The position numbers and the translations under genes are program-made. A DNA stretch of 64,000 bases, from contig NZ_JAJNNZ010000006.1 in assembly GCF_022836845.1 (NCBI RefSeq), positions 124,001-188,000 of the forward strand, in the 5' to 3' direction. Under the pieces are notes generated by a model. The model was not told the DNA's origin and did not search any database. It was given only the letters and a program-made list of their open reading frames with translations. Each line of letters starts with the position of its first letter. The stretch's first letter is position 1. Positions 42,459 through 52,789 of this stretch are shown one piece after another. The stretch comes from Vibrio gelatinilyticus (lineage in GTDB: Bacteria > Pseudomonadota > Gammaproteobacteria > Enterobacterales > Vibrionaceae).

Positions 42459-43838
42459 TTATAGAGCTTTGGAAATTGCATCTACACTTTCTTTAGCATC
42501 ACCAAACAACATCATCGTGTTATCTTTAAAGAACAACGGGTTTTGAACACCTGCGTAACCTGTGTTCATTGAACGTTTAAAGACAATGACATTCTTTGCA
42601 TTCCAAACTTCTAGTACCGGCATACCAGCGATTGGGCTATTTGGATCTTCAAGAGCAGCTGGGTTAACGGTATCATTGGCTCCGATAACCAATACTGTAT
42701 CAGTCTGTTCGAAATCTTCGTTAATTTCGTCCATTTCTAATACAATATCATACGGAACTTTTGCTTCAGCGAGTAGTACGTTCATGTGACCTGGTAAACG
42801 GCCAGCCACCGGGTGAATACCAAATCGAACGTCTATACCTTTTGCTCTAAGCTTTTCTGTAATCTCATGTACCGGATACTGAGCCTGCGCAACTGCCATG
42901 CCATATCCTGGTGTGATGATAACTGACTTAGAATTGTTTAGCATATCTGCGACATCTTCAGCGTAGCATTCTGTGTGTTCACCTTGGTCTTCATCAGAAT
43001 CAGAAACAACCACATCTTGCCCAAAACCACCTGCAATAACGCTTATGAACGAACGGTTCATTGCTTTACACATGATGTAAGAAAGAATTGCACCTGAAGA
43101 GCCGACCAGTGCACCGGTAACGATTAGAAGATCATTTGCTAACATGAAGCCCGCTGCAGCTGCAGCCCAACCTGAGTAGGAGTTGAGCATAGACACAACT
43201 ACTGGCATGTCAGCGCCACCAATAGATGCAACCAAGTGGTAACCAAACACAAAAGCGATTAGCGTCATCACTATCAGCGCAAACATGCTACCATCAGCGT
43301 TAACGAATTGAGTTAGCAGCACTGCCGAGGCAATTAATGCGGCTAAGTTCATTTTGTGTTTGTGAGGTAGATTTAATGCAGAGGACGAAATGATTCCGCG
43401 CAATTTCCCGAATGCTACAATAGAACCAGTGAAAGTCACCGCTCCAATGAAGACACCAAGGAATACTTCAACCAAATGAATGACGTGTTCAGCATGAGTC
43501 GCCGCTTCAGGGGCATCGATATAACTGTTATAGCCAACTAATACAGCAGCCATACCAACAAAGCTGTGAAGTATCGCCACTAGCTCCGGCATTTCTGTCA
43601 TTTCTACTTTCTTAGCGTAGAAAATGCCGATACCGCCACCGATCACCATAGCGATGATAACCCAGGTAAAACCTTGGGCGTCAGGACTAAAGATCGTCGC
43701 GATAAGCGCAATCGCCATACCCGTGATACCGTAGTAGTTTCCGGCACGCGCGGATTCTTGCTTTGACAACCCAGCCAAACTCATAATAAAGAATAAAGCA
43801 GCAACAATATATGCCGCTTGTACTAATCCTGCAGACAT
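42459..43838 (-). CDS. pntB: NAD(P) transhydrogenase subunit beta
   Basis: The beta subunit of the proton-translocating transhydrogenase, 459 residues, with about eight or nine membrane helices and the NADP-binding domain III at the C-terminus ([20 protein letters not shown], then [14 protein letters not shown]). Conserved membrane residues such as the HLVEVFLG histidine region are present. The enzyme couples hydride transfer from NADH to NADP+ with proton entry. It follows pntA by nine bases. Confidence 0.96.
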   Translation of the reverse strand: MSAGLVQAAYIVAALFFIMSLAGLSKQESARAGNYYGITGMAIALIATIFSPDAQGFTWVIIAMVIGGGIGIFYAKKVEMTEMPELVAILHSFVGMAAVLVGYNSYIDAPEAATHAEHVIHLVEVFLGVFIGAVTFTGSIVAFGKLRGIISSSALNLPHKHKMNLAALIASAVLLTQFVNADGSMFALIVMTLIAFVFGYHLVASIGGADMPVVVSMLNSYSGWAAAAAGFMLANDLLIVTGALVGSSGAILSYIMCKAMNRSFISVIAGGFGQDVVVSDSDEDQGEHTECYAEDVADMLNNSKSVIITPGYGMAVAQAQYPVHEITEKLRAKGIDVRFGIHPVAGRLPGHMNVLLAEAKVPYDIVLEMDEINEDFEQTDTVLVIGANDTVNPAALEDPNSPIAGMPVLEVWNAKNVIVFKRSMNTGYAGVQNPLFFKDNTMMLFGDAKESVDAISKAL

Positions 43839-43847
43839 GTGTTACTC

Positions 43848-45386
43848 CTATTTATCTCTACGGAACATTTCTAGCATACGCTTGGTCACCGTAAAGCCAC
43901 CGAATATATTTATGCTTGCGATAAGAACAGCGATGAAAGACAGAAAAGTGACAACGCCACTTCCTTGTCCAATCTGTAACAATGCGCCAACGACAATAAT
44001 GCCGGAAATTGCATTAGTTACCGACATTAACGGTGTATGTAAAGCATGTGTTACATTCCAAACAACGTAGTAACCAACCACACAAGCTAATACAAATACA
44101 GTGAAATGTGACAAAAAGGCAGCCGGAGCTACAGACGCTACCCAAGCAAAAGCACCCAAACCTGCAGCCAAGCCGATTAGCTTTTTAGCGGGTGAAGTTG
44201 GTTCTTCAACTTTTGGTTCTGCATGAACTGGCTCAGCAGGCTTAGCTTGCGGTTGCGCTGAAACCTTAATTGGCGGTGCAGGCCAAGTAACCTCGCCTTC
44301 TTTTACGACTGTAACCCCACGCAGTACTACATCTTCAAAATCGATATCAATGTTGCCATCTTTCTCTTTGCAAAGAAGTTTCAACAAGTTGACCAAGTTA
44401 GTGGCGTAGAGTTGAGATGATTGAGTTGGAAGACGGCCAACCATGTCTGTGTAACCAACAACTTTCACACCATTGTCTGTGGTGATGACTTTGTCTGCCA
44501 CTGTATATTCGCAGTTACCACCGTTAGCTGCTGCCAAATCCACAATAACACTGCCCGCTTTCATCGAATCAACCATTTCTTGGGTGATCAATTTAGGCGC
44601 TGGGCGACCTGGGATCAGTGCTGTTGTGATAATGATATCGACATCTTTAGCTTGCTCAGCATAGAGTTCTTCAGCTTTCTTATTGAACTCTTCAGACATT
44701 TCCTTGGCGTATCCATCACCGGAACCAGAATCTTCCTTAAAATCAACTTCAAGGAATTCAGCCCCCATAGACTGAACTTGCTCTTTTACTTCAGGGCGAA
44801 CATCAAACGAACGAACTATAGCCCCTAAGCTTCCGGCAGCGCCGATCGCAGCAAGACCAGCGACTCCTGCCCCCGCTACAAGAACTTTTGCTGGCGGAAC
44901 CTTACCTGCTGCCGTAATTTGTCCCGTAAAGAAACGGCCAAACTCATGAGCGGCTTCAACTACAGCACGGTAACCAGCAATGTTTGCCATAGAGCTCAGT
45001 GCATCAAGCGCTTGGGCGCGCGAAATACGTGGCACTGAATCCATAGCCATAACGTTGATGTTTTTGCTGGACAATTTCTCTAGCAACTCTGGGTTCTGAG
45101 CGGGCCAAATGAAGCTGACTAGACTGGCACCGTCTTTGATCAGTTGAATCTCTTCATCTGATGGAGCATTAACTTTAAGGATAAGGTCTGAATTCCATAC
45201 ATCCTCTGTAGAGACAAGTTTTGCACCAACAGCTTCATATGCTGCGTTATCAAAACTCGCAAGCAAGCCTGCTTGCAATTCAATTGAGACATCAAATCCC
45301 AATTTAATTAACTGCTCGACCGACTTGGGCGTAGCAGCCACTCGCGTTTCGTGCGCGAGCACCTCTTTTGGCACACCAATTTGCAT
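43848..45386 (-). CDS. pntA: NAD(P) transhydrogenase subunit alpha
   Basis: The alpha subunit, 512 residues: NAD-binding domain I ([52 protein letters not shown]) and four C-terminal membrane helices after an alanine/proline linker at about 380-410. The start is the ATG at 45386 with AAGGA six bases ahead; the frame is open for 29 more codons upstream without a start signal. Alpha and beta are separate, as in enterobacteria. The 310-base spacer before it holds its promoter, but I do not see a clear one. Confidence 0.96.
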   Translation of the reverse strand: MQIGVPKEVLAHETRVAATPKSVEQLIKLGFDVSIELQAGLLASFDNAAYEAVGAKLVSTEDVWNSDLILKVNAPSDEEIQLIKDGASLVSFIWPAQNPELLEKLSSKNINVMAMDSVPRISRAQALDALSSMANIAGYRAVVEAAHEFGRFFTGQITAAGKVPPAKVLVAGAGVAGLAAIGAAGSLGAIVRSFDVRPEVKEQVQSMGAEFLEVDFKEDSGSGDGYAKEMSEEFNKKAEELYAEQAKDVDIIITTALIPGRPAPKLITQEMVDSMKAGSVIVDLAAANGGNCEYTVADKVITTDNGVKVVGYTDMVGRLPTQSSQLYATNLVNLLKLLCKEKDGNIDIDFEDVVLRGVTVVKEGEVTWPAPPIKVSAQPQAKPAEPVHAEPKVEEPTSPAKKLIGLAAGLGAFAWVASVAPAAFLSHFTVFVLACVVGYYVVWNVTHALHTPLMSVTNAISGIIVVGALLQIGQGSGVVTFLSFIAVLIASINIFGGFTVTKRMLEMFRRDK

Positions 45387-45698
45387 AGCTATTCCTTGAC
45401 TATTGGCAGAATGATTATTCTTTTTTAAACTAATGAAGCACTTAACATCAAGCCTTTTGTAACAAAAATACAAAATTTCATTACATATAACCTTGAGGAA
45501 TGAAAGATTTTCAATTTATATCAGTAAAAAAACAACACATTTAGGGCAAAGCAGAGGTCATACCACTGCGATAACTCATTTTAACAGTGAATGTTCACGT
45601 TAGAAGCTAATACTAAGCAAACTCGCTCAATAACATATGACTAGCGTCAATGAATTCGTCATTTTGACGAGGTCAGAGGAGAAGATACAACTTTAGGA
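45387..45698. other. Spacer between the HlyU-family gene and pntA
   Basis: No gene is seen. The only symmetric element is CGTCATTTTGACG near 45657-45669. The region must hold the pntAB promoter on the minus strand. Confidence 0.4.
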
Positions 45699-45977
45699 TC
45701 ACCCAAATATCCCATCACCCATTTGGTCGATGAACATTTGCGCCTTTTTTAGCATCAAGTCATCAGCGTCACCCTTACCAGAGACAACATCAGAACGGAT
45801 GAAACGATGTTCCTTCAATTCGCCTTCAATTTCTTTAGTAATTTTTCCAGCAATCCGATATTGACCATTTTCAGCGAGTGAATCTTGGTAAATCAAGAAC
45901 CCTTTATACTCAACAGGTTCTACAACCTTTGTATTATTCTCTTTGTTACTTCCAAAAAGCTTAGAAAAAAAAACCAC
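45699..45977 (-). CDS. HlyU-family (PF10115 type) small protein
   Basis: A 92-residue protein that matches the family annotated as transcriptional activator HlyU (PF10115, from memory): FFSKLFGS, then EPVEYKGFLIYQDSL, GEL-KEHRFIRSDV and the closing FIDQMGDGIFG. Despite the name this family is unrelated to the ArsR-fold HlyU of V. cholerae, and its role is not established. The start is a GTG with AGGAG eight bases ahead. A run of nine T early in the coding region could invite slippage. Confidence 0.8.
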   Translation of the reverse strand: MVFFSKLFGSNKENNTKVVEPVEYKGFLIYQDSLAENGQYRIAGKITKEIEGELKEHRFIRSDVVSGKGDADDLMLKKAQMFIDQMGDGIFG

Positions 45978-46314
45978 TTTATTGACTCCTAGAAACTTGA
46001 TAACTAACTACTATTCTATGTTGTAGCGTTTATAAGTAAGCGTCAACATCTCTATCTAATAAATGCCGTACAGGTGGGCGAAATCGTTCTAAGTCAATCA
46101 ATGATTATTGAAGTAACCGTATCAAAGACAAAAATAGCGATAAGCCAAACCTTCAGTTGCTGCTCACGTAACTGTCTTATGCGTTTCCAGATGTATAACA
46201 TGGGTACCGAAAATGAAATCCATAAACAAGAATTTACTTGGCAAATCATCAAATTATCGTATGCTTAGTGTAAGCAAATCGTTAATTATTGAGTAATTAG
46301 AGCTCTCGTTTTAA
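45978..46314. other. Spacer between divergent HlyU-family and GGDEF genes
   Basis: No supported gene. A 64-codon frame at 46074 has a cysteine-rich, non-conserved-looking product and is probably chance. The promoters of the two divergent genes should lie here. Confidence 0.4.
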
Positions 46315-47553
46315 ATGTCATTACCTTTAGTCAGTTCAAATTCAAGCCGTCTGTTTTTACCGCTATTGTTACTTGCGGTAACGATGGCCTTGTATTCACC
46401 TATCGCGTCTTTTATAGAACACAATCGAGGGTTCTCTGTAAACCTTCCGTATTTCTTATTCGGTTCTTCTTTAGTCTTGACGCACTTATTTAAGCAAGGT
46501 CGCATAGCGATGGTTGCTTTAGCCATGATTGCCGCATATACAGTTATACAAACTCGCCTTCAAACTCCCTTATCGACAGGAACCACATTATTGGAACTGT
46601 CTATCCTGGCCTTTTTATTGCCAGTTTCGTGTACACTGCCTTTTTTGTTTCGTGACACTAAACTTTTTAGTCGGGGCGTCGCTGCATTCATTTTTATATT
46701 ATTAATTTTTGCGTCATGGTCTTCTCTTATCTTGACGCATTTTTATACAGGTGGTTTTGACAGCTTTGGGCAGGACCTACTGTATTCTGTTGATACGTTG
46801 TCTAAACTGCCCGTAGTACTGGTTTTGTACTGCTTAGCTATGACAGGCATTGGGGGTATATTTGTTCTCAACTACAACCGGTCAATCGACGTCGTTATCT
46901 ATTCCAGTGTGCTTTTATCTAGTGCCACCTTTAGTTTTTTTCACGTGCCATATATCTCTTGCATGCTATTTTCCCTATCAGGTGCATTGATGGTGATTTA
47001 TTTGATTTCGACAACTTACTACATGGCATTTAATGACCGCCTCACCAATATCCCAGGTCGACGAGCTCTTGAATTAGACATAAAACATATGGGCAGAAAG
47101 TTCACTATAGCGATGCTCGATATCGACTATTTCAAAAAATTTAATGACACATATGGGCACGAAACCGGCGATGACGTATTAAAATTGGTTGCATCTCGTA
47201 TGCAGATGCTCAGTGGGAACGCGAAAATTTATCGCTATGGTGGTGAAGAGTTCACTATTCTTTTCAAGGGAAAAACAACCAAAGAATGTAAACGCGATTT
47301 AGAAGAATTAAGAGAAGAGATCCAACACTACGAAATGGTTCTTCGCGATACGTCTGCCCGCCCTGATAAAGCTTCAGATGGAGCGGCAAGAAGAGGAATC
47401 AGTAATAAAACGAAGTCTGTTAATGTGACGATTAGTATCGGCGCTGCTGACAGCAGGACGACGCGCGATCCCGAAGCCGTTATGAAGTTAGCGGACAATG
47501 CTCTTTACAAAGCTAAAGAACAAGGTAGAAACCGAGTGGTATTTTCCCGTTAG
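46315..47553 (+). CDS. Membrane-bound diguanylate cyclase
   Basis: A 412-residue protein with about seven or eight membrane helices in the first 235 residues and a C-terminal GGDEF domain. The active-site signature is RYGGEEF, preceded by MLDIDYFKKFNDTYGHETGDDVL, so cyclase activity is expected. An insertion of about 20 residues rich in charged and small residues lies in the domain (after QHYEMVLRDTS). It makes c-di-GMP at the inner membrane. Its stop lies one base from the stop of the opposing barrel gene. Confidence 0.9.
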   Translation: MSLPLVSSNSSRLFLPLLLLAVTMALYSPIASFIEHNRGFSVNLPYFLFGSSLVLTHLFKQGRIAMVALAMIAAYTVIQTRLQTPLSTGTTLLELSILAFLLPVSCTLPFLFRDTKLFSRGVAAFIFILLIFASWSSLILTHFYTGGFDSFGQDLLYSVDTLSKLPVVLVLYCLAMTGIGGIFVLNYNRSIDVVIYSSVLLSSATFSFFHVPYISCMLFSLSGALMVIYLISTTYYMAFNDRLTNIPGRRALELDIKHMGRKFTIAMLDIDYFKKFNDTYGHETGDDVLKLVASRMQMLSGNAKIYRYGGEEFTILFKGKTTKECKRDLEELREEIQHYEMVLRDTSARPDKASDGAARRGISNKTKSVNVTISIGAADSRTTRDPEAVMKLADNALYKAKEQGRNRVVFSR

Positions 47554-47554
47554 C

Positions 47555-48526
47555 TTATTCTTGGTTGAAAAAAAGTACCAAACTCCCCCCTTTCAACGCA
47601 CTTCCATAGTTAACTGTTAGCCCTAAACCTACATTTTCAAACAGGTCGGTTTTGAAAGGTGGCGACATCAACCACCCTACACTGGCTTCATAGTAATTAG
47701 CCGTATTGAACACATCGATAGAATTACCTCCGATGTCGACGCGTCTTGCACTTGTATATAAGGTCTGTACGGCTCGCCCCCAACGCGTTACATCAAAAAA
47801 TAGTTTTACCTCATTACTAAAGTACCACCCTTCTGGGGCACCTACATTGCCATTATTAGCTTGCCCCCAAGCTGTACCTGTATAGTAGTTATACGTTGAA
47901 GCCAACTTCCATTCACCCCAACCCACTGGCTTGTCGTATTGAAACTTTAGCTTAGGCTGCCACACTGCCGCCCACGCTGATGTGTTAACAAGTAACCCAT
48001 CGATAACAGGCCTCAAGTATTCTTGAGTTAGTGCCGAGTTGTAACTATAGCTACTTTGATAGTATTGCACATGAGCGCCTAACCCTGTAACAAAAGACCA
48101 GTGTTGCGTAATGGGAATTTTCTGTTCATAACCAATAAACCCTCCGTAAATCCATTCATCATGCTGATCTGGAGTCTCATTCGGAATCTTGACAATATCA
48201 CCGCGTGCACTCAAAGCAGAAAACCTAAATACCACACTTCGGCTAATATTATACTCATCGGCTTCCAATTCTACAGACCAAGGTAGAGTCGTTACGTCAA
48301 AACTTTTTCTTAGATCGAGAGCTTCCGACGAACCTATATCTTCGTTATCAATATTTAAGTACTGATTGGGATCGAAATCTTTAAAGCCAACTGTGAATAC
48401 ATCACTGTCACTTAAGATAATCGCGCCCGCAAACATATCTTCGAGGAAGCTTCGATAACGCTCATCACCATAAGCCTGCTGAGTCGAGGTCACTAAGAAA
48501 AGTAAAAGTAGTTGATGAAATCGCAA
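47555..48526 (-). CDS. Outer-membrane beta-barrel protein, solitary autotransporter-barrel type
   Basis: A 323-residue exported protein with a signal peptide ending QQAYG and many alternating amphipathic strands, finishing with a barrel-like strand that ends FFNQE. It resembles the solitary autotransporter beta-barrel family of vibrios (PF11557, from memory), which has the barrel without a passenger. The start is the TTG at 48526, and no better start is in frame. It lies between two diguanylate cyclase genes. The function is unknown. Confidence 0.7.
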   Translation of the reverse strand: MRFHQLLLLFLVTSTQQAYGDERYRSFLEDMFAGAIILSDSDVFTVGFKDFDPNQYLNIDNEDIGSSEALDLRKSFDVTTLPWSVELEADEYNISRSVVFRFSALSARGDIVKIPNETPDQHDEWIYGGFIGYEQKIPITQHWSFVTGLGAHVQYYQSSYSYNSALTQEYLRPVIDGLLVNTSAWAAVWQPKLKFQYDKPVGWGEWKLASTYNYYTGTAWGQANNGNVGAPEGWYFSNEVKLFFDVTRWGRAVQTLYTSARRVDIGGNSIDVFNTANYYEASVGWLMSPPFKTDLFENVGLGLTVNYGSALKGGSLVLFFNQE

Positions 48527-48585
48527 TGATAAGTCCGTCTATTTGCTAACAGCGAAAGGTAATTCAATTCCTTTCTGGTTCCAAA

Positions 48586-49548
48586 TTAACCAGCAGGGAG
48601 CTCTAGTACGTAGCAATCTCGGCCGTTGTGTTTTGCCGCATACAATCTTTGGTCTGCGGCCTGGTAGAGACTTGCTAGTGCTTCATCCCCGTACGGCGTA
48701 TAACAAAACACACCAAGCGACACTGTCACGTATGGCTTTGTGTCTGAGTGCTCATGAGGTATGGATAACTGACACATATTCGCCAAAATGCGTTTGGCAT
48801 TTTCTTCAGCGCTCTTTTTCCCTGATTGACTGAAAAAAATCACAAATTCTTCGCCACCATAGCGTCCGACATATTCGCCACTTCGACTAAACAGCTGTTC
48901 TAACGTGTCGGCGATTTTTATTAAACAGTCATCACCCGCCGTATGGCCATAATTGTCGTTGTATGCTTTGAAGTGGTCTACATCAAGTAACATGACGGTC
49001 ATGGGTGTTTGATGACGACCGTGCAATTTAATCAACTCTTTAAGTTTGCTATCCATAAACCGCCGATTAAACAGTTTAGTTAAACCATCTTCATTCGCTT
49101 GATGTTGCAGAGTTTTGTTGAGTAACTCGAGTTCCGCTGAAGTTTGCTTTAACTCCCGCCTCATTAAAGCAATACGTTGCATTGCCGTTAGCTTAGATTG
49201 CAAAACCAACTTATTTACAGGTTTTACCAGGTAGTCATCTCCGCCCGCGTTAATGGCTTGTGCGATCATTTCAGGATCGTCATGACCACTCAAAAATATT
49301 ATGGGTATCCAATCTTGGAAAGATTGTCTGATCTTCATTGCGACCTGAAAGCCGTCCATTTCTGGCATAGTGATGTCCAGAAGGACGAGTTCAGGATCGA
49401 AGTCCTGGTACATTTCTAAAGCTTCTTGCCCACTTGCCGCCGTTTCTACTTCATGACCAAGTTTCTTAAGCCGTAATTGCAACTGCAGACGTTCTACTTG
49501 TGCATCATCTATTAACAAAACTCTCATTGAAGACTTTATCGCCGCCAT
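48586..49548 (-). CDS. Response-regulator diguanylate cyclase
   Basis: A 320-residue protein with an N-terminal receiver (LLIDDAQ, phosphorylation Asp in LVLLDITMPEMDG, Lys in DDYLVKPVNK) and a C-terminal GGDEF domain with RYGGEEF, joined by a coiled-coil linker (about 125-155). This is the PleD/WspR-like plan in which phosphorylation promotes dimerisation and c-di-GMP synthesis. The partner kinase is not adjacent. The start could be the ATG at 49548 or an internal ATG at 49527; ribosome-site spacing is poor for both. Confidence 0.92.
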   Translation of the reverse strand: MAAIKSSMRVLLIDDAQVERLQLQLRLKKLGHEVETAASGQEALEMYQDFDPELVLLDITMPEMDGFQVAMKIRQSFQDWIPIIFLSGHDDPEMIAQAINAGGDDYLVKPVNKLVLQSKLTAMQRIALMRRELKQTSAELELLNKTLQHQANEDGLTKLFNRRFMDSKLKELIKLHGRHQTPMTVMLLDVDHFKAYNDNYGHTAGDDCLIKIADTLEQLFSRSGEYVGRYGGEEFVIFFSQSGKKSAEENAKRILANMCQLSIPHEHSDTKPYVTVSLGVFCYTPYGDEALASLYQAADQRLYAAKHNGRDCYVLELPAG

Positions 49549-49720
49549 ACCTCATCCATCGCTTAAGTTGGCCACATTATTAACTTATAACACATATTTT
49601 CTACTGATACCTATATGCATAGCACTTACCTTAAAGCTCAAGTTCTTGTGAAACCTCTATTGACTTTTCATCTGGTTCTCCTAGCATATCCCTCATCTTT
49701 ATACATGATGAGAAATGACT

Positions 49721-50158
49721 ATGTCAGAAGTTGTAAATAATGAGCAGGCTAAAGTAGACCTCTCTACAGTATCGCCAGAGTTGCGCCAAGTTATTGAATT
49801 CGATGCGGTACCCGAAGAGCTTCATCATATGGTGGTCTCTATTCATGAGGTTTCGGAAGAAGCAGTGAGAGAATCGTGGGATTCACTACCAGCCAGTGCA
49901 CAGAATATCCTAGATAATTTCGAACAATTTCATGCTTTGATTTCTGTAAGCCAGGCCTTTGCTGGTGTTAATGTTATGGAAGAGTTTCCTACATTGAAGT
50001 TGCCAGAGGATATGACTGAAGAAGGAAAAGAAGAGTATCGTGCACAGTTACTTGATCAAGTATTGCATAACTGCGTCAAAGACATGGTCAAGCAAATAAA
50101 GAAAGCACGTCGTGATGCTATCTTAAAGCGCGATTTCAAAGAAGTTTTCACCAAGTAA
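49721..50158 (+). CDS. DUF3069-like protein
   Basis: A 145-residue acidic, largely helical cytoplasmic protein with a basic C-terminal tail (KKARRDAILKRDFKEVF). It resembles DUF3069 of vibrios and shewanellae, from memory. The start is taken as the ATG at 49721 with GAGA seven bases ahead; an ATG two codons earlier is possible. It is single and ends in a terminator. The function is unknown. Confidence 0.75.
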   Translation: MSEVVNNEQAKVDLSTVSPELRQVIEFDAVPEELHHMVVSIHEVSEEAVRESWDSLPASAQNILDNFEQFHALISVSQAFAGVNVMEEFPTLKLPEDMTEEGKEEYRAQLLDQVLHNCVKDMVKQIKKARRDAILKRDFKEVFTK

Positions 50159-50173
50159 CACAATATTAAGGAT

Positions 50174-50198
50174 AGGCCAGCATTCACGCCGGCCTTTT
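50174..50198 (+). terminator. Terminator after the DUF3069-like gene
   Basis: AGGCCAGC and GCCGGCCT pair with one mismatch around ATTCAC, followed by TTTT. It sits seven bases from the modC stop on the other strand. Confidence 0.75.
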
Positions 50199-50204
50199 CA
50201 ACTA

Positions 50205-51314
50205 TCACCTTTCCAAAGCAATATCTCGCTGTGCGACACTCACACCTTTTATTTGTGCATAGACCGTCATTCCCGGTCTGATATCAAGTTCCTCTACTGC
50301 CCATTGGGTCACAACAGCATTCAAATAACAGTCCTCTGCAAGCTTAAGGCTGACCTCTGCACTTCGGCGATGGGTATTATTTGAATCCCCGCCAACAGTG
50401 ACAACGTCACAGTTTATAACATTTCTTATCGAGGTCTTTGCCGGCTTTTCTAGTGTAATCGAAACATCTGTTGCACGAACTCTTAGACGCACAGCATCGC
50501 CTATCTCCCCTTCGATGAATTGAACCCATAAATGAATATCTGCCGATAGGGATACTTTAGTCAGCGCGTAATGTTTATTTTGGTCTGAGATAATCCCTTT
50601 AAAAAGCGAGCTCTGCTCGGAGAAGGCATGCCATGGTTTCATGCTTGGTGAACGCCACACTTTTTCAATTGGCCCAGACTCAACTACCCTACCGTCGTCT
50701 ACGATAACCATATGATTAGACAACCTAAGGATCTCATTTAAGCTATGGGTTACATATAGAATCGGTACATTGATATTTTGAGCAAGCCTCTCAAGATAAG
50801 GCATAACATCGCGCTTTCTCGGGAGATCCAAAGACGCTAGGGGCTCATCCATTAACAAAACATCGGGCTTACTTAATAAGGCTCTACCAATCGATACGCG
50901 TTGCTTTTCGCCTCCGGACAGTTCTGATGGGTGCCGATATAGAAGTTCACTAAGACCCAGTAATTCAATGATCTCTTGAAAAAAAGACGTGTCGGACTCT
51001 CTGATGCCATATTCGAGATTACGTTGGACATTCATATGAGGAAATAAGCGCGCATCCTGAAAAACGTAACCAACGCGCCTATCCTCAATGTCAATATTCA
51101 CTTTGGACTTTTTACAAAACAGAACTCTATCGCCAACCGTAATCATTCCACTGTCAGGAGTCAGTAAACCACTTACCGCATTGATTAATGTTGTTTTTCC
51201 AGCTCCCGAACGGCCAAATATCGCAGTGATGCCACTGGAAGGCAACTCACATTCAATGCAAAAGTTTCTAGCGTCAAATTTTTTACTAATCTTAATTACG
51301 ATCTTTTCTCTCAT
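50205..51314 (-). CDS. modC: Molybdate ABC transporter ATPase
   Basis: The ATPase of the molybdate importer, 369 residues. Walker A is FGRSGAGKTT, then FQDARLFPHMNV, signature LSGGEKQRVS, Walker B LLMDEPLASLD and VTHS. The C-terminal third is the TOBE/MOP domain that binds molybdate for feedback. The ATG at 51314 has GGAG eight bases ahead and overlaps the modB stop (ATGA); the frame extends upstream inside modB without meaning. Confidence 0.95.
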   Translation of the reverse strand: MREKIVIKISKKFDARNFCIECELPSSGITAIFGRSGAGKTTLINAVSGLLTPDSGMITVGDRVLFCKKSKVNIDIEDRRVGYVFQDARLFPHMNVQRNLEYGIRESDTSFFQEIIELLGLSELLYRHPSELSGGEKQRVSIGRALLSKPDVLLMDEPLASLDLPRKRDVMPYLERLAQNINVPILYVTHSLNEILRLSNHMVIVDDGRVVESGPIEKVWRSPSMKPWHAFSEQSSLFKGIISDQNKHYALTKVSLSADIHLWVQFIEGEIGDAVRLRVRATDVSITLEKPAKTSIRNVINCDVVTVGGDSNNTHRRSAEVSLKLAEDCYLNAVVTQWAVEELDIRPGMTVYAQIKGVSVAQRDIALER

Positions 51315-52006
51315 CGTAACACTCCTAAACGACGTGACATCCACTGATTCAATCGGTCGGAGCACAATAGAGACAATAGTGATAAACCAATTGAAATTGC
51401 GCACAACCGTGCTGCGGCCATTTCAGCTCCAGGAGTTTCTAGGAAATTAAACATAGCTAAGGGAATAGTCTGGGTTTCGCCAGGAATATTTGAGACAAAA
51501 CTTATCGTAGCGCCAAATTCTCCTAAGCTACGAGCAAACGACAACATACTACCACTAATAATACCGGGAACGATGAGAGGTAATGTAATAGTAAAGAACA
51601 CCTTCAATGGGGACGCCCCAAGTGTTCGCGCGGCTTGTTCAAGTTTGTTATCAACGCTGTCCATCGATAAGCGTATAGACCTCACCATCAAAGGTAAAGA
51701 AACAACAATGCACGCAAGAACAGCACCTTTCCAACTGAAACTAAAAGAAATACCGAAGTATTTATATAACCAACTGCCCACAACACCGTTTCTCCCCATA
51801 AGGATTAGCAGCAGATAACCAATCACAACAGGGGGCAAAACCAAGGGTAAATGGACAACACTGTCTAATACACTTTTTCCTTTAAACTCTTTTCGGCTTA
51901 ATAGCCAAGAGAACAATAGCCCTATTGGGATTAACCACAAAATCGATGCCGCTGCGACTTTTAAACTCAGAAAAAGTGCCTGTGACTCATATTCCGTTAA
52001 TATCAT
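51311..52006 (-). CDS. modB: Molybdate ABC transporter permease
   Basis: The membrane subunit, 231 residues with five or six helices. The coupling motif is RTLGASPLKVFFTITLPLIV, followed by ARSLGEFGATISF, typical of ModB/CysW-type permeases. It starts 26 bases after modA and overlaps modC by four bases. Confidence 0.95.
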   Translation of the reverse strand: MILTEYESQALFLSLKVAAASILWLIPIGLLFSWLLSRKEFKGKSVLDSVVHLPLVLPPVVIGYLLLILMGRNGVVGSWLYKYFGISFSFSWKGAVLACIVVSLPLMVRSIRLSMDSVDNKLEQAARTLGASPLKVFFTITLPLIVPGIISGSMLSFARSLGEFGATISFVSNIPGETQTIPLAMFNFLETPGAEMAAARLCAISIGLSLLSLLCSDRLNQWMSRRLGVLR

Positions 52007-52032
52007 GTTCAGTACCGTTTCTTCATGCTCAT

Positions 52033-52785
52033 TTAAAGCGTATCAAATCCGTAGCGCTGTAGGATTGCTTTTCCTTGGGGTGATTTCACAAATGCAGAAA
52101 AACCCACAGAAGCCTTGCTCGGTTTAACGATAACCATCGGATAAACAATTTGTTGGTGTAATGATGAATCCACTTCAGCAATCACTCGAACCTTATCACT
52201 TTGTAGTGCATCCGTTTTATAAACGATTCCCAATGGAGTTTCGCCTCTTTCGACAAGCGCTAACACCTGCCTAACATTGTTAACTGGTGCCAGACTTGTT
52301 AAAACGCTATTCCACACCTCAAGATTCTCTAAAACCTGTTTAGAGTAAATACCAACGGGTACAGATTGGGTGTTACCGATAGCAAGGCGTCCTTCATTGA
52401 GCAATCGTAGCCATTCAGAGTCATTCTCCAGTTCAAATCCTTCTCCTGCTTCAAGTGTCTTATTTTGAATAACAACTAGGCGATTGCTGGCTATATTGGT
52501 TCTAGAAGCCTCATTAATAACTTTTTGTTCGATAAGGTAATCGACCCATAAAGTGTTCGCTGAGATAAAAACATCGACGGGAGCACCATGCTCAATCTGA
52601 CGAGCTATCGAAGATGAACCACCGAATACTGAGACGACTTTTATGCCACTGTTCTTTGAAAAAGTGTCGATTAGTTCTCCGACAGCGTTAGTCATCGATG
52701 ATGCGGCATAAACTTTTAGCTTTTCAGCCATTACAACCTGTGACAACGTCACCAAAAGGCACACTAACAGGAGTTTAAACTTCAT
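52033..52785 (-). CDS. modA: Molybdate-binding periplasmic protein
   Basis: A 250-residue solute-binding protein with a signal peptide ending VVMA. VYAASSMTNAVGEL holds the first oxyanion-binding serines, VFGGSSSIARQIEHGAPVDV the second, and FVKSPQGKAILQRYGF is the family's C-terminal end. It captures molybdate (or tungstate) for ModBC. It starts four bases after cobQ, so cobQ-modABC is one operon. Confidence 0.94.
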   Translation of the reverse strand: MKFKLLLVCLLVTLSQVVMAEKLKVYAASSMTNAVGELIDTFSKNSGIKVVSVFGGSSSIARQIEHGAPVDVFISANTLWVDYLIEQKVINEASRTNIASNRLVVIQNKTLEAGEGFELENDSEWLRLLNEGRLAIGNTQSVPVGIYSKQVLENLEVWNSVLTSLAPVNNVRQVLALVERGETPLGIVYKTDALQSDKVRVIAEVDSSLHQQIVYPMVIVKPSKASVGFSAFVKSPQGKAILQRYGFDTL

Positions 52786-52789
52786 ATTA

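Noticed and set aside
44421..44828. 135-codon frame opposite pntA
   Set aside because: It is antisense to a highly conserved NAD-binding domain and has a cysteine/histidine/phenylalanine-rich shadow product.
46074..46268. 64-codon frame between the HlyU-family and GGDEF genes
   Set aside because: It has no good ribosome site, an unusual cysteine/methionine-rich product and lies in a spacer that should hold two promoters.
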